NCBI RefSeq assembly: GCF_900106845.1
Contig: NZ_LT629850.1
Span: 924,618-981,520 of the forward strand
Reading direction: 5' to 3'
Source: Romboutsia timonensis
GTDB lineage: Bacteria; Bacillota; Clostridia; Peptostreptococcales; Peptostreptococcaceae
DNA length: 56,903 bases
The notes under the pieces: generated by a model
Told to the model about the DNA's origin: nothing
Databases searched by the model: none
Seen by the model: only the letters and a program-made list of their open reading frames with translations
Part shown: in pieces, positions 1 through 7,720 of the stretch
Layout of the letters: each line of letters starts with the position of its first letter
How positions within the stretch are numbered: the stretch's first letter is position 1
Position numbers and translations under genes: made by a program

Positions 1-195
1 ACATCAGGAGGAAATGGATCGACTAACAACGGTGGAAACACATCAGGAGGAAGTGGATCAACTAACAATGGTGGAAACACATCAGGAGGAAATGGATCGA
101 CTAACAACGGTGGAAATACATCAGGAGGAAATGGATCGACTAACAACGGTGGAAATACATCAGGAGGAAGTGGATCAACTAACAATGGTGGAAAC
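1..195 (+). repeat. Five tandem 39-bp repeats inside the surface protein gene
   Basis: Exact 39-bp period at 1-39, 40-78, 79-117, 118-156 and 157-195. Two versions alternate as A-B-A-A-B: A has aat/tcg/aac at the variable codons, B has agt/tca/aat. The array runs off the left edge, so total copy number is unknown. It is coding and in frame. Confidence 0.95.
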
Positions 196-453
196 ACTTC
201 AAATGAAAGCACAACTACTAATGAAGTTGAAAATGAAACTATAAATGACCAACTTGATGAAATTGCTACTTTAGATGAGATTACTAATGAAACTACTGAA
301 GAAAGTAAAGATAATTTAGAAGAAACAACAACTACTGATTCACAAGTTGAAGCTGAAGAATCAAAGAATGGAAATAATATAATAGCTTATATAGGTGTTG
401 GTATAGCAGCAATAGCTGGAGTATTATTTGCAAAAGGTAAAAAAGATGAATAA
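1..453 (+). CDS. Repeat-rich surface protein, C-terminal part (partial)
   Basis: The 3' end of a gene that enters from the left edge; frame 1 is open from base 1 to the TAA at 451-453 (150 codons visible). The first 65 residues are five copies of a 13-residue Gly/Ser/Thr/Asn-rich unit (TSGGNGSTNNGGN type), then an acidic Thr/Glu-rich stretch, then a hydrophobic segment (about residues 126-144, IIAYIGVGIAAIAGVLFA) and a short basic tail KGKKDE. This is the layout of a cell-surface protein with a flexible linker and a C-terminal membrane anchor. No LPXTG, SPXTG or PPKTG sortase motif is visible before the hydrophobic segment, so anchoring appears to be by the membrane helix alone. The N-terminal functional domain is outside the window, so function is unknown. 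Confidence 0.8.
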   Translation, partial: TSGGNGSTNNGGNTSGGSGSTNNGGNTSGGNGSTNNGGNTSGGNGSTNNGGNTSGGSGSTNNGGNTSNESTTTNEVENETINDQLDEIATLDEITNETTEESKDNLEETTTTDSQVEAEESKNGNNIIAYIGVGIAAIAGVLFAKGKKDE

Positions 454-496
454 TTAATTTAAATAACGATACCTTAAAAGTAAAATAACAAAATAA

Positions 497-536
497 AGTC
501 CCTAAGGCTATTATAGCTTTAGGGGCTTTTAATTTA
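497..536 (+). terminator. Intrinsic terminator of the surface protein gene
   Basis: Near-perfect 14-bp stem (497-510 with 514-527; CCCTAA paired with TTAGGG) followed by a T-rich tract, 44 bp after the stop codon. Confidence 0.9.
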
Positions 537-668
537 TTTTTATTAATTCAACAATTATAGAACATAGATAAAAATAACTATGTAATAAAAATTTGCATTA
601 TAATTATTTTTTATGGTATATTTTGTAAATTAAATTAATCGATTTAAAAGATAAGGGAGATTAGAATA

Positions 669-2168
669 GTGAGAATTTATGATTTAATACAACTTGCAAG
701 ACAGTATATGCTATTAGGAGTTATTGTTGTAATTTTACTTCTAACAGGATACTTCTTACTTTATAAAAAACTAATGAAAGGTACTGATAAATTAAACAAA
801 TTTAAATTTGGATTGTGGAGTATATTTGTAATTTATATAGTTGTAGTACTTGGAGCAACAATTGGACATAGAGCTTCAGCGTATGGTAATATAAATCTAC
901 ACTTGTTTAGCTCTTATAAAAATGCATACAATAGCTTTTCTATAAGAGAGTGGAGAAATATAATTCTTAATATATTAATGTTTGTTCCACTTGGATTTAT
1001 GATACCATTACTTTTTAAAAAATGTAAAAGATGGTATATAACTTATTTAATAGGATTTGGGGCAACACTATTTATAGAAATACTTCAACTTATAAGTAAA
1101 CGAGGGATATTTGAACTCGATGACATTATAAATAATACTCTAGGATGCATTATAGGGTATGGTATAGTAATATTTTTTATATCAATATATGAAAAAAGGT
1201 ATAAAGTTTTAACTAATATAATTTACCAAATACCTTTAATAATAACTGTTATTTCCTTTAGTATAATATTTATTACTTATTCTAAAAAAGAGTTAGGAAA
1301 TCTATCTATTACTAATAGCTATAATATAGATATGTCAACTATAGATGTAAGTAGTAATATTGACTTTAATGATAAATCGAATAAAGCGTATGTATATAAA
1401 GCATCTGTAGGAGATAAAGAAGAAGCTGCAAAGATAGCTAGTGAAATCTTTTCTAAGGTAAATACAAAAATAGATGAATCTCAAAATGATGAATATGATG
1501 ATACTATAGTATTTAAATCACAAGATGGAAATTATAGCTTATGGGTAAATTATACAGGTAATACAACGTGGTTTATTTATTATAAAGAATTTAAAGGTAA
1601 AGAAAATTTAAGCTATAAAGATGTACAAGCTTTATTAAGTAAATTTGATATAGATTTACCTAAAGAAGCTAGCTTTGAAGATTATTACGGAAGACAAAGG
1701 ATAAACGAAATAAAAAATTCTTCTAATGTAGTTGTAGCTGGTAAAGAGTTTATTCCAGAAATAGGAGATATCCATGCATTAGTAAATGAATACTATAAAA
1801 AGCCTGAGGTGCTTTATAAGAAGCTAGCTAAAGTGTTTGAAATGGATAAGAATAAGTTAAAAAAATTAGAAGAAGAAAATAAAGAGTTGAAGAAAGAAAA
1901 AGACGATTTGCAAAAAGCTTTAAAATCATTTGAGCGTGAATTTGGAAGTATATTTTGTAATAGTCGCTTAGCTGATAATTCATTAGTAGATGTTATATCT
2001 ATGAATAAATCAAAAGATTCTGTGGTTTATGATAGTTTAAAGAATATGTTTAATAATGACAAGATAGATGAATTGAGAAAAACTAATAATCTTAATAATT
2101 TAGAACCAAATAATGTTGTAAGCTTGAAAGGTGAGCAACGCAAAAAAAAGAGGTCTGATTTATTCTAA
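669..2168 (+). CDS. VanZ-like membrane protein with coiled-coil C-terminal extension
   Basis: GTG start behind AGGGAGA. Residues 13-31 and 50-66 are membrane helices; residues 75-175 match the VanZ family (LHLFSSYKN, NILMFVPLGFMIPLLF, LFIEILQLISKRGIFELDDI, NTLGCIIGYG), the family named after the teicoplanin-resistance protein VanZ and found in many clostridia with undefined envelope roles. A further helix lies at about 184-205. Residues 240-345 form a mixed alpha/beta region, probably outside the membrane. From about 390 to 425 a Lys/Glu heptad-like segment predicts a coiled coil, followed by about 70 residues ending in a basic tail (RKKKRSD). Family VanZ proteins are usually 150-220 residues or carry a shorter C-domain, so the tail after about 350 looks added. 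Its function is not recognised. It stands alone between two terminators. Confidence 0.75.
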   Translation: MRIYDLIQLARQYMLLGVIVVILLLTGYFLLYKKLMKGTDKLNKFKFGLWSIFVIYIVVVLGATIGHRASAYGNINLHLFSSYKNAYNSFSIREWRNIILNILMFVPLGFMIPLLFKKCKRWYITYLIGFGATLFIEILQLISKRGIFELDDIINNTLGCIIGYGIVIFFISIYEKRYKVLTNIIYQIPLIITVISFSIIFITYSKKELGNLSITNSYNIDMSTIDVSSNIDFNDKSNKAYVYKASVGDKEEAAKIASEIFSKVNTKIDESQNDEYDDTIVFKSQDGNYSLWVNYTGNTTWFIYYKEFKGKENLSYKDVQALLSKFDIDLPKEASFEDYYGRQRINEIKNSSNVVVAGKEFIPEIGDIHALVNEYYKKPEVLYKKLAKVFEMDKNKLKKLEEENKELKKEKDDLQKALKSFEREFGSIFCNSRLADNSLVDVISMNKSKDSVVYDSLKNMFNNDKIDELRKTNNLNNLEPNNVVSLKGEQRKKKRSDLF

Positions 2169-2196
2169 AAATAATAATAAAAATATTGTATATAAG

Positions 2197-2222
2197 GCAC
2201 AAGATAATTCTTGTGCTATTTT
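2197..2222 (+). terminator. Probable terminator of the VanZ-like gene
   Basis: 8-bp hairpin GCACAAGA-taat-TCTTGTGC followed by TATTTT, 28 bp after the stop. Confidence 0.7.
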
Positions 2223-2295
2223 GATTAATAAAAAATAAAAAAAATTTGCACATTTTCGATTTTAGAATTGTTATATATTATGAGGAGGTGATGAT

Positions 2296-2838
2296 GTGCC
2301 TACAAACCCTATTGGAAAGATTAAGAATGGGGACGCAGATATCGGTGAACAAATTGTTACTGAAAATTATGATGCTATTTATAAGTACTGTTACTGGAAA
2401 TTAGGAAATAGTGAAGATGCACAAGATATCACACAAGATGTTTTCTTGAATTTCATACGAAATATAAATACATATTCTGATAGGGGAAAGCCAAGAGCAT
2501 TTCTTTACACCATAGCTAAAAACCTATGCATTAATTGTAATAAAAAGCGTAAACCAGATTACTTAGAAGCAACAAAAGAAATTATAGATATTACTGCAAC
2601 CGAAAAAATTAATAATATTACAGATAAAATAATACTTGAACAGATTGTTAATCGACTTCCACAAGAGCAACAGGAAGTTATAGTTTTAAGATATGTTCAT
2701 GATTTAAAAGTAAATGAAATTGCAGTTATCACAGGGAAATCACGATTCTCAGTTCGTTATAGGATAAATTCTGCATTATCAACAATTAAAAATAAATTAA
2801 ATGGGAGTGATTATATTGAAAAAACAATTAGAAAATGA
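2296..2838 (+). CDS. ECF-type sigma-70 family RNA polymerase sigma factor
   Basis: 180 residues, the usual ECF size. Region 2 is at about 20-90 (NYDAIYKYCYWKLGN, EDAQDITQDVFLNF, RAFLYTIAKNLCIN) and region 4 at about 120-170 (LPQEQQEVIVLRYVHDLKVNEIA with the recognition helix GKSRFSVRYRINSAL). It should direct RNA polymerase to a small regulon, probably its own operon. The GTG at 2296 is chosen because GAGGAGGTG (2282-2290) lies directly upstream; the ATGs at 2291 and 2294 are in other frames. It overlaps the start of the next gene, which encodes a six-helix membrane protein that is a good anti-sigma candidate. Arg codons here include CGA, CGT and CGG, unlike most neighbours, which use AGA. 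Confidence 0.9.
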   Translation: MPTNPIGKIKNGDADIGEQIVTENYDAIYKYCYWKLGNSEDAQDITQDVFLNFIRNINTYSDRGKPRAFLYTIAKNLCINCNKKRKPDYLEATKEIIDITATEKINNITDKIILEQIVNRLPQEQQEVIVLRYVHDLKVNEIAVITGKSRFSVRYRINSALSTIKNKLNGSDYIEKTIRK

Positions 2839-3580
2839 TTTAAAGAAAATATACACAGATGTACCCATGCCAAATCCTATTAACATTCAAGAAACTATTA
2901 TACAGGTACGTCGAGAAGTGAATCAAGCTCAAAATAAGGGATTAACATTTTGGGAGTTTTACTTCCAACAATTTGGATTTATTCGTAAAAATGTATGGGC
3001 TATCCAATTTATAATACTATTATTTTGTGGATTGAAACTGTATTATTATACTATATCTGCACAAGTGATAGGCTTAATTTCATCAATAGCACCACTGATT
3101 TTTCTATCGGGAATTACAGAACTATCAAGAACTTACACACATGGAACTATTGAAATTGAAATGTCGACACAATATACACTAAGTCAAGTAATGATGTCTC
3201 GTGTAAGTATCTTAGGACTTATGGATATTTTAAGTATAACAATTTTATGTATTATTGTGGGAGTAAATACAACACTTCATCCATATGCTACATTTTTGTA
3301 TATTTGTGTACCATTTATGGTAACTTGCTTTGGATGCTTATGGTTACTAAATAAATTTAAAAACAAAGAATGTAATTATTATTGTTTTGCTTTAGGTATT
3401 TTTATAATGGTTATAGTATCGATGTCAACAACATTCTTGCCTAGGTTATACGTAGTATCTTCATTGTGGATATGGACAGTTATGCTTGCGATAGCAATAG
3501 TTGGTTCATGCGTCCAAATCTATAGGTTATTAAATAGCTGTAACAAAAAATATGATTACATAAATTTAACACATATTTAG
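2816..3580 (+). CDS. Six-helix membrane protein, possible anti-sigma factor
   Basis: TTG start at 2816 is preferred because GGGAGTGA (2803-2810) is well spaced; an in-frame GTG lies at 2807. About 254 residues. An N-terminal cytoplasmic segment of about 55 residues precedes six hydrophobic helices (roughly 57-76, 80-100, 129-149, 156-177, 188-208, 213-235). It begins inside the sigma gene and is followed 10 bp later by an ABC ATPase gene, so the set is translationally coupled. A cytoplasmic head plus membrane helices encoded directly after an ECF sigma gene is the classical anti-sigma layout, but no zinc-finger (HC2) motif or other known anti-sigma signature is visible; it could instead be a transporter partner. 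No named family is recognised. Confidence 0.7.
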   Translation: MKKQLENDLKKIYTDVPMPNPINIQETIIQVRREVNQAQNKGLTFWEFYFQQFGFIRKNVWAIQFIILLFCGLKLYYYTISAQVIGLISSIAPLIFLSGITELSRTYTHGTIEIEMSTQYTLSQVMMSRVSILGLMDILSITILCIIVGVNTTLHPYATFLYICVPFMVTCFGCLWLLNKFKNKECNYYCFALGIFIMVIVSMSTTFLPRLYVVSSLWIWTVMLAIAIVGSCVQIYRLLNSCNKKYDYINLTHI

Positions 3581-3590
3581 GAGGTTTAAA

Positions 3591-4466
3591 ATGGAATTAA
3601 AATTTGATAGATTAACAAAACAGTTTGGAAATAAAATAGCAGTTGACCGAATGGATGTTATCTTACAGCCAGGAGTGTATGGGTTACTTGGAGCGAATGG
3701 AGCAGGTAAAACAACTCTTATGAGAATGGTATGTGGTGTTCTTAATCCGACATCTGGGGACATATTGCTAGATGGATATGATATAGATACATTGGGTGAA
3801 AATTATAGAAAGCTTATTGGATATCTTCCTCAAGATTTTGGGTATTATCCAGACTTTACGGCTAAGGAATTTATGCACTATGTTTCAGCATTAAAAGGAA
3901 TAGATAAGAAGAGTGCAAAGTTAAAAACAAAAGAACTATTAGATTTAGTAGGCTTGTCAGAGGTTGCAAATAAAAAAATAAGAACTTTTTCAGGTGGTAT
4001 GAAACAAAGATTAGGAATTGCTCAAGCAGTATTAAATGACCCAAAGATTTTAGTATTAGATGAACCAACAGCAGGGTTAGACCCCAAAGAGCGTATACGT
4101 TTTAGAAATTTAATTTCTAGCTTTTCAAAGGATAAGATAGTTATTCTTTCAACTCATATTGTTTCTGATATTGAATATATAGCAGATACAATACTAATGA
4201 TGAAGGGTGGTCAAATAATTATTAATAGTCCAAGTGAAGGCGTGACTAAGGAAATAGATAAAAAAGTATGGAGATGTAGAGTACCACAGAATAAAGTAGA
4301 TATAGTTAGTAGTAAGTATCGTGTTGTAAACTTACAGCATGAAGGTAATAATGAGGTTTCGCTTCGTATTGTAAGTGATACAAAACCTGATGAAAATGCA
4401 ATTAATGTAGACCCAACACTTGAAGATTTATTTTTATACCATTTTGATGACATGGTATCACTATAG
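3591..4466 (+). CDS. ABC transporter ATP-binding protein (ABC-2 exporter type)
   Basis: 291 residues. Walker A GANGAGKTT (about 34-42), Q-loop in YLPQDFGYYP, signature FSGGMKQRL (about 134-142), Walker B ILVLDEPTAGLDP and switch His in STHIV. This is the CcmA/BcrA-like class that powers two-component ABC-2 transporters; the C-terminal 80 residues form the usual extra domain of drug or lantibiotic-immunity ATPases. GGAGG sits 8 bp before the ATG. The permease gene starts 10 bp after its stop. It is probably transcribed with the ECF sigma gene upstream and acts at the inner face of the membrane; the substrate is not evident. Confidence 0.93.
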   Translation: MELKFDRLTKQFGNKIAVDRMDVILQPGVYGLLGANGAGKTTLMRMVCGVLNPTSGDILLDGYDIDTLGENYRKLIGYLPQDFGYYPDFTAKEFMHYVSALKGIDKKSAKLKTKELLDLVGLSEVANKKIRTFSGGMKQRLGIAQAVLNDPKILVLDEPTAGLDPKERIRFRNLISSFSKDKIVILSTHIVSDIEYIADTILMMKGGQIIINSPSEGVTKEIDKKVWRCRVPQNKVDIVSSKYRVVNLQHEGNNEVSLRIVSDTKPDENAINVDPTLEDLFLYHFDDMVSL

Positions 4467-4476
4467 GAGGAATAAT

Positions 4477-5733
4477 ATGAAAGATTTATTAATATTTGAG
4501 CTTAAAAAAATTGTAAGAAAAAAATTAAATATAATTGTAGTTTTAGCTAGTTTCGCCTTAACAGCATTACTATTTATATCTCCAGTTATTCAATTCATAT
4601 CATTTGATAAGGACGGTAATCAAGAAAGAGGATTTACTGCTATTGAATTAGAAAAATCTAACCAGAAAGAACTTGCAGGAGTATTAACAGAAGACAGAAT
4701 TAAAGATGATATTTTAAAATATCAACAGTTATTTGATAATCCAGATAACATAGTTATTAATGATGGGAAAAAGGAGTTAAGTGATTCAGCTTTTAATAAA
4801 TACTTAGTAGATAAGATGTATTATTTAGGTCTTCTTAATAATAATTATACAATTCCAAATCTATATGACTATTCATTTGCAGAGCTTAAAAAATTACAAA
4901 TAGAAGAGGACGCTAAATTTTATAGTCAAAGAGATAATAAAATATATAAGCTTTTAAATGCTAGTTATGAAGATTGGAATTATTCAGAGCAAGAAAAAGA
5001 ATTTTGGATTGAAAAAAACAAAGAAGTCTCAACACCTTTTGAATATGGATATCACGAGGGATGGAAGACTGTATTTAACTGTATTGAGCTAATGGCACTT
5101 CCTATAATAGCAATTTGTATTTGTATTGCTCCTGTTTTTGCGGGTGAGTATCAATCTGGTGCTGATAATATAATACTATCTTCTAGGTATGGAAAATCCA
5201 AATTAATACTGTCAAAGGTATTAGCGTCATTTGTTTTTGCAATTACAGTATATACATTAAATATTGTAGTAGGTATAGGGATTATATTATTATCATTCGG
5301 AATAGATGGGTGGAATTTGCCAATACAAATTATAAATTCAATAACACCATATTCTTTAACATTTTTATCGGCAACAGTTATTTGTATTGTAACACTATAT
5401 TTAGTGATGCTTTCAATGGTATCAATTACATTATTATTATCTGCAAAAATGAAGACACCATTTTCAGTGTTAATTGTTATGATATGTATAATAATGGCTC
5501 CGTTATTCTTTAAGCTTAGTGAGACTAACGGTGCTTGGAATCATATTTATATGCTACTTCCTTCTATATCATGTCAGCCAGTATTTATGATGGATATTAC
5601 AAATTATATGTCTTATCCTTTACCTGGGATAACAATGGATATACTTACAATGAGAATAGCAATTTACATAATAATAGTGGTTGTTTGTATACCTTTTGCT
5701 TATCGTACTTTCAAAAAACACCAAGTGGTATAA
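4477..5733 (+). CDS. ABC-2 type transporter permease
   Basis: Starts at the ATG at 4477 behind TAGGAGG (4464-4470); an upstream in-frame start at 4420 would overlap the ATPase gene and has no ribosome binding site. About 418 residues: one N-terminal helix (about 20-40), a large extracytoplasmic loop of about 170 residues rich in Lys, Asp, Asn and Tyr, then a cluster of at least five helices in the C-terminal half. One helix followed by a long loop and a helix bundle is typical of ABC-2 permeases such as those of the lantibiotic-immunity and bacitracin type. It works with the preceding ATPase. The C-terminus is a short basic tail (FKKHQVV). Confidence 0.88.
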   Translation: MKDLLIFELKKIVRKKLNIIVVLASFALTALLFISPVIQFISFDKDGNQERGFTAIELEKSNQKELAGVLTEDRIKDDILKYQQLFDNPDNIVINDGKKELSDSAFNKYLVDKMYYLGLLNNNYTIPNLYDYSFAELKKLQIEEDAKFYSQRDNKIYKLLNASYEDWNYSEQEKEFWIEKNKEVSTPFEYGYHEGWKTVFNCIELMALPIIAICICIAPVFAGEYQSGADNIILSSRYGKSKLILSKVLASFVFAITVYTLNIVVGIGIILLSFGIDGWNLPIQIINSITPYSLTFLSATVICIVTLYLVMLSMVSITLLLSAKMKTPFSVLIVMICIIMAPLFFKLSETNGAWNHIYMLLPSISCQPVFMMDITNYMSYPLPGITMDILTMRIAIYIIIVVVCIPFAYRTFKKHQVV

Positions 5734-5758
5734 ATTAAATATAAATGGGAGGGAAATA

Positions 5759-5884
5759 ATGATGAATAGCATATTTAAAAATATATTTCCGAAGACACCA
5801 AGTAACTTTAAAAAAGTTATAAGAGAGACGTTGAATATTTTACCAGAAAAGTGTGATAATAAAAAAGTTAAAGTTAAGAAATAA
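5759..5884 (+). CDS. Small cationic protein (41 residues) at the end of the ECF-ABC operon
   Basis: ATG at 5759 or 5762 behind GGGAGGG (5747-5753). The product is 40-41 residues with about 11 Lys/Arg against three acidic residues, one Cys, and a basic C-terminus (NKKVKVKK). It lies 25 bp after the permease and before the terminator, so it is the last gene of the ECF-ABC unit. No signal peptide or membrane helix is obvious; the N-terminal half (SIFKNIF to RETLNIL) could form an amphipathic helix. It may be a peptide handled by the transporter, or a small regulator; there is no recognised family. Coding is supported by the very good ribosome binding site and tight operon position, not by homology. 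Confidence 0.6.
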   Translation: MMNSIFKNIFPKTPSNFKKVIRETLNILPEKCDNKKVKVKK

Positions 5885-5889
5885 TTAAG

Positions 5890-5915
5890 AAGAGAGTCTA
5901 TCTGGCTCTCTTTTT
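5890..5915 (+). terminator. Terminator of the ECF-ABC operon
   Basis: AGAGAGTC paired with GGCTCTCT across a short loop, followed by TTTTT, starting 6 bp after the small ORF. Confidence 0.85.
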
Positions 5916-6028
5916 AGATTGATAATATTTTATATATGGAATTGTTTTTGTATAATATCTATTTTTAATTAGCATAATACAAAATAATAGAGCAATCTAA
6001 GTTATATTAGAAATTTTGAAATCAGGTA

Positions 6029-6062
6029 TAAAAAATACAGATAATTTACTTATCTGTATTTT
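6029..6062 (-). terminator. Terminator of the DUF1002 gene
   Basis: 11-bp perfect stem AATACAGATAA / TTATCTGTATT with T-rich flanks on both strands; lies just past the DUF1002 stop (6075). Confidence 0.85.
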
Positions 6063-6074
6063 TAGTATATTCAT

Positions 6075-7403
6075 TTAATAATTAATTACTTGGTTTGTTG
6101 TATTTTCACTATTGGGAGTATTCAATGTATCTTTATTATTTGAAACATTTGTACTATTTAAGTTTTCAGATGAATTTTCAACTGGGGCATCTGGATTTAT
6201 TGAAGAATCAGGTTGAACATTTTCATCAACAGTAGAATTTTGTTCTAATGAGTCAACAGAGCTATCTCCAGTAGAATCACTATTAGATTCTTCATTTGAT
6301 GGAGGTGTCGCATTGTTATCGTCTACTTTATTAGAATCATTTCCATCAAATAATCCTGTGAACCAATTCCATATCTTAGCAAAGAAACCTTCAACTTGCT
6401 CACTAGATGGAAGGTTTATAGTTGATTTATCAGTAGCATCTATTTTAGCATTTTCTCCAAGTAAACTATCGTTAGTATTGTTAAGTATACTTGAATTATC
6501 ATTATTATTACCACCGAATAATCCTTTAAACCAATCAACTATTCCTTCAAAGAAGCTCTTTATTTTATCAAAGAATCCTGTATTTACATTTTCACCTATA
6601 GCAGATAAGTTTTCATTAACAACATCAGATACACTTTCTAGTGCATTTTTCATTTCACTATAGTTATAATCTTGTTTAGATATTTTTTCCATTAAGCTTT
6701 CAAGCTTTGCCATTTGTTCATCAGATAAAGTTACATTATAGTTGTTTACTACATTATTTATAGTTTCAGCTATTTGAACTGTATCTTTAGTATTATTTTT
6801 TATTATCTCAGTCTTTACATCATTAACGATTCCAGTAGCTTTGTCTTGACCGATATCATCACCTAAATCTCCAGTAGTTATTAATTCCTCTGAAGCTAGT
6901 TCTTTTTTATCTTCCTCTAGAGGCTTTCCAGTAGCATCTTCAAATGCTTTCATTATACCTGTTAATGCTCCAGTTCCAGAAACTGGGAAGTTAGCAGCAA
7001 TTACAACGTCAGCATCAGTAAGACCTGCAGTAGATAATGTAGTTGCAACCATAGCTGGAGTTGCCCAAGTTATATTAGCAGTTTTAACATTTATACCACT
7101 ACCTGATTTTGTTGGTTCAACATAAGCACAAGAATAAGTTTTCTTTCCAAGTTGAGCTTCAGTCGCTACTCCTTGTAAGTATTTTCTTTCTTCTTGGTTG
7201 TTAACCTCAAGTATTACAACTTCATCTTTATTAACACCGAAATATTTTAACATAGTATCTTTTTGTTCTTGTGTTAAGTTTGCACCAAGAGTTACAACTC
7301 TAGCACCATCTGCAAATACAAGTCCTAAGCTAGATAAACTTAAAACTGCAGTAAGACCTAAAGTTACAAATCTCTTTTTAAAATTATTTAATTTTTTGTT
7401 CAT
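6075..7403 (-). CDS. Secreted DUF1002 family protein with amphipathic C-terminal motifs
   Basis: The ATG at 7401-7403 is chosen: AAAGGA lies 9 bases upstream of it but touches the more upstream ATGs. Residues 1-32 are a Sec signal peptide (basic start, LGLTAVLSLSSLGLVFADG). About 34-260 match the DUF1002 family of extracytoplasmic proteins of unknown function in Firmicutes (VVTLGANLTQEQ, TWATPAMVATTLSTAGL, VVIAANFPVSGTGALTGIM). Downstream are two related aromatic segments at about 277-298 and 339-354 (FFDKIKSFFEGIVDWFKGLF and FFAKIWNWFTGLF), separated by Asn/Asp/Ser-rich linkers, then a long Ser/Asn/Glu/Pro-rich tail. DUF1002 proteins are often near 300 residues, so the C-terminal half is an extension. 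It is monocistronic, with a TATAAT -10 box on the minus strand at 7459-7464. Confidence 0.85.
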   Translation of the reverse strand: MNKKLNNFKKRFVTLGLTAVLSLSSLGLVFADGARVVTLGANLTQEQKDTMLKYFGVNKDEVVILEVNNQEERKYLQGVATEAQLGKKTYSCAYVEPTKSGSGINVKTANITWATPAMVATTLSTAGLTDADVVIAANFPVSGTGALTGIMKAFEDATGKPLEEDKKELASEELITTGDLGDDIGQDKATGIVNDVKTEIIKNNTKDTVQIAETINNVVNNYNVTLSDEQMAKLESLMEKISKQDYNYSEMKNALESVSDVVNENLSAIGENVNTGFFDKIKSFFEGIVDWFKGLFGGNNNDNSSILNNTNDSLLGENAKIDATDKSTINLPSSEQVEGFFAKIWNWFTGLFDGNDSNKVDDNNATPPSNEESNSDSTGDSSVDSLEQNSTVDENVQPDSSINPDAPVENSSENLNSTNVSNNKDTLNTPNSENTTNQVINY

Positions 7404-7491
7404 AAATTTCATTCCTTTCAACTTACAAAAAAGTTAAACCATAATATATCCCTATTACATTATACTATAAATGATTAATTTAAAAAAGCAA

Positions 7492-7507
7492 ATTACAAGT
7501 TTGTAAT
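7492..7507. promoter_or_regulatory. Palindrome upstream of the DUF1002 promoter
   Basis: Perfect inverted repeat ATTACAA-gt-TTGTAAT, about 27 bp upstream of the minus-strand TATAAT (7459-7464), where an activator would sit because no good -35 box is visible. On the minus strand it reads TTACAAACTTGTAA; a nearly identical TTACAAAGTTGTAG lies upstream of the CAP-protein gene (8667-8679). Confidence 0.5.
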
Positions 7508-7660
7508 AAATACTTAAGAATTTATTTTAATAGTTTGTATCTTTTAAAGATATATATTTTCAATATAAATAATATATAAGAAAGCTAAAGATTGGTTATC
7601 CTTCTTAAATATAGTATTTATAGTAAAAATGAATTTATTAAAAAAATATATAAACAAAGA

Positions 7661-7707
7661 AAAAAGTATAAATGCAGACATTTAAATATCTACATTTATA
7701 CTTTTTA
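7661..7707 (-). terminator. Terminator of the CAP-domain protein gene
   Basis: Inverted repeat AAAAAGTATAAATG ... CATTTATACTTTTT around an A/T loop, 14 bp past the CAP-protein stop; T-run present on the minus strand. Confidence 0.85.
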
Positions 7708-7720
7708 TCTATAATCTAAA

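Noticed and set aside
1-195. CRISPR-like regular repeats at 1-195 and 8147-8371
   Set aside because: Both arrays are in-frame coding repeats without unique spacers, and no cas genes are in the window.
14-244. Open frame across the 39-bp repeats in a second reading frame
   Set aside because: It is the +2 shadow of the repeat array; frame 1 continues in frame into an acidic segment and a membrane anchor and is the coding frame.
6313-6663. Plus-strand open frame inside the DUF1002 gene
   Set aside because: Antisense shadow of a confidently assigned gene, with no ribosome binding site.
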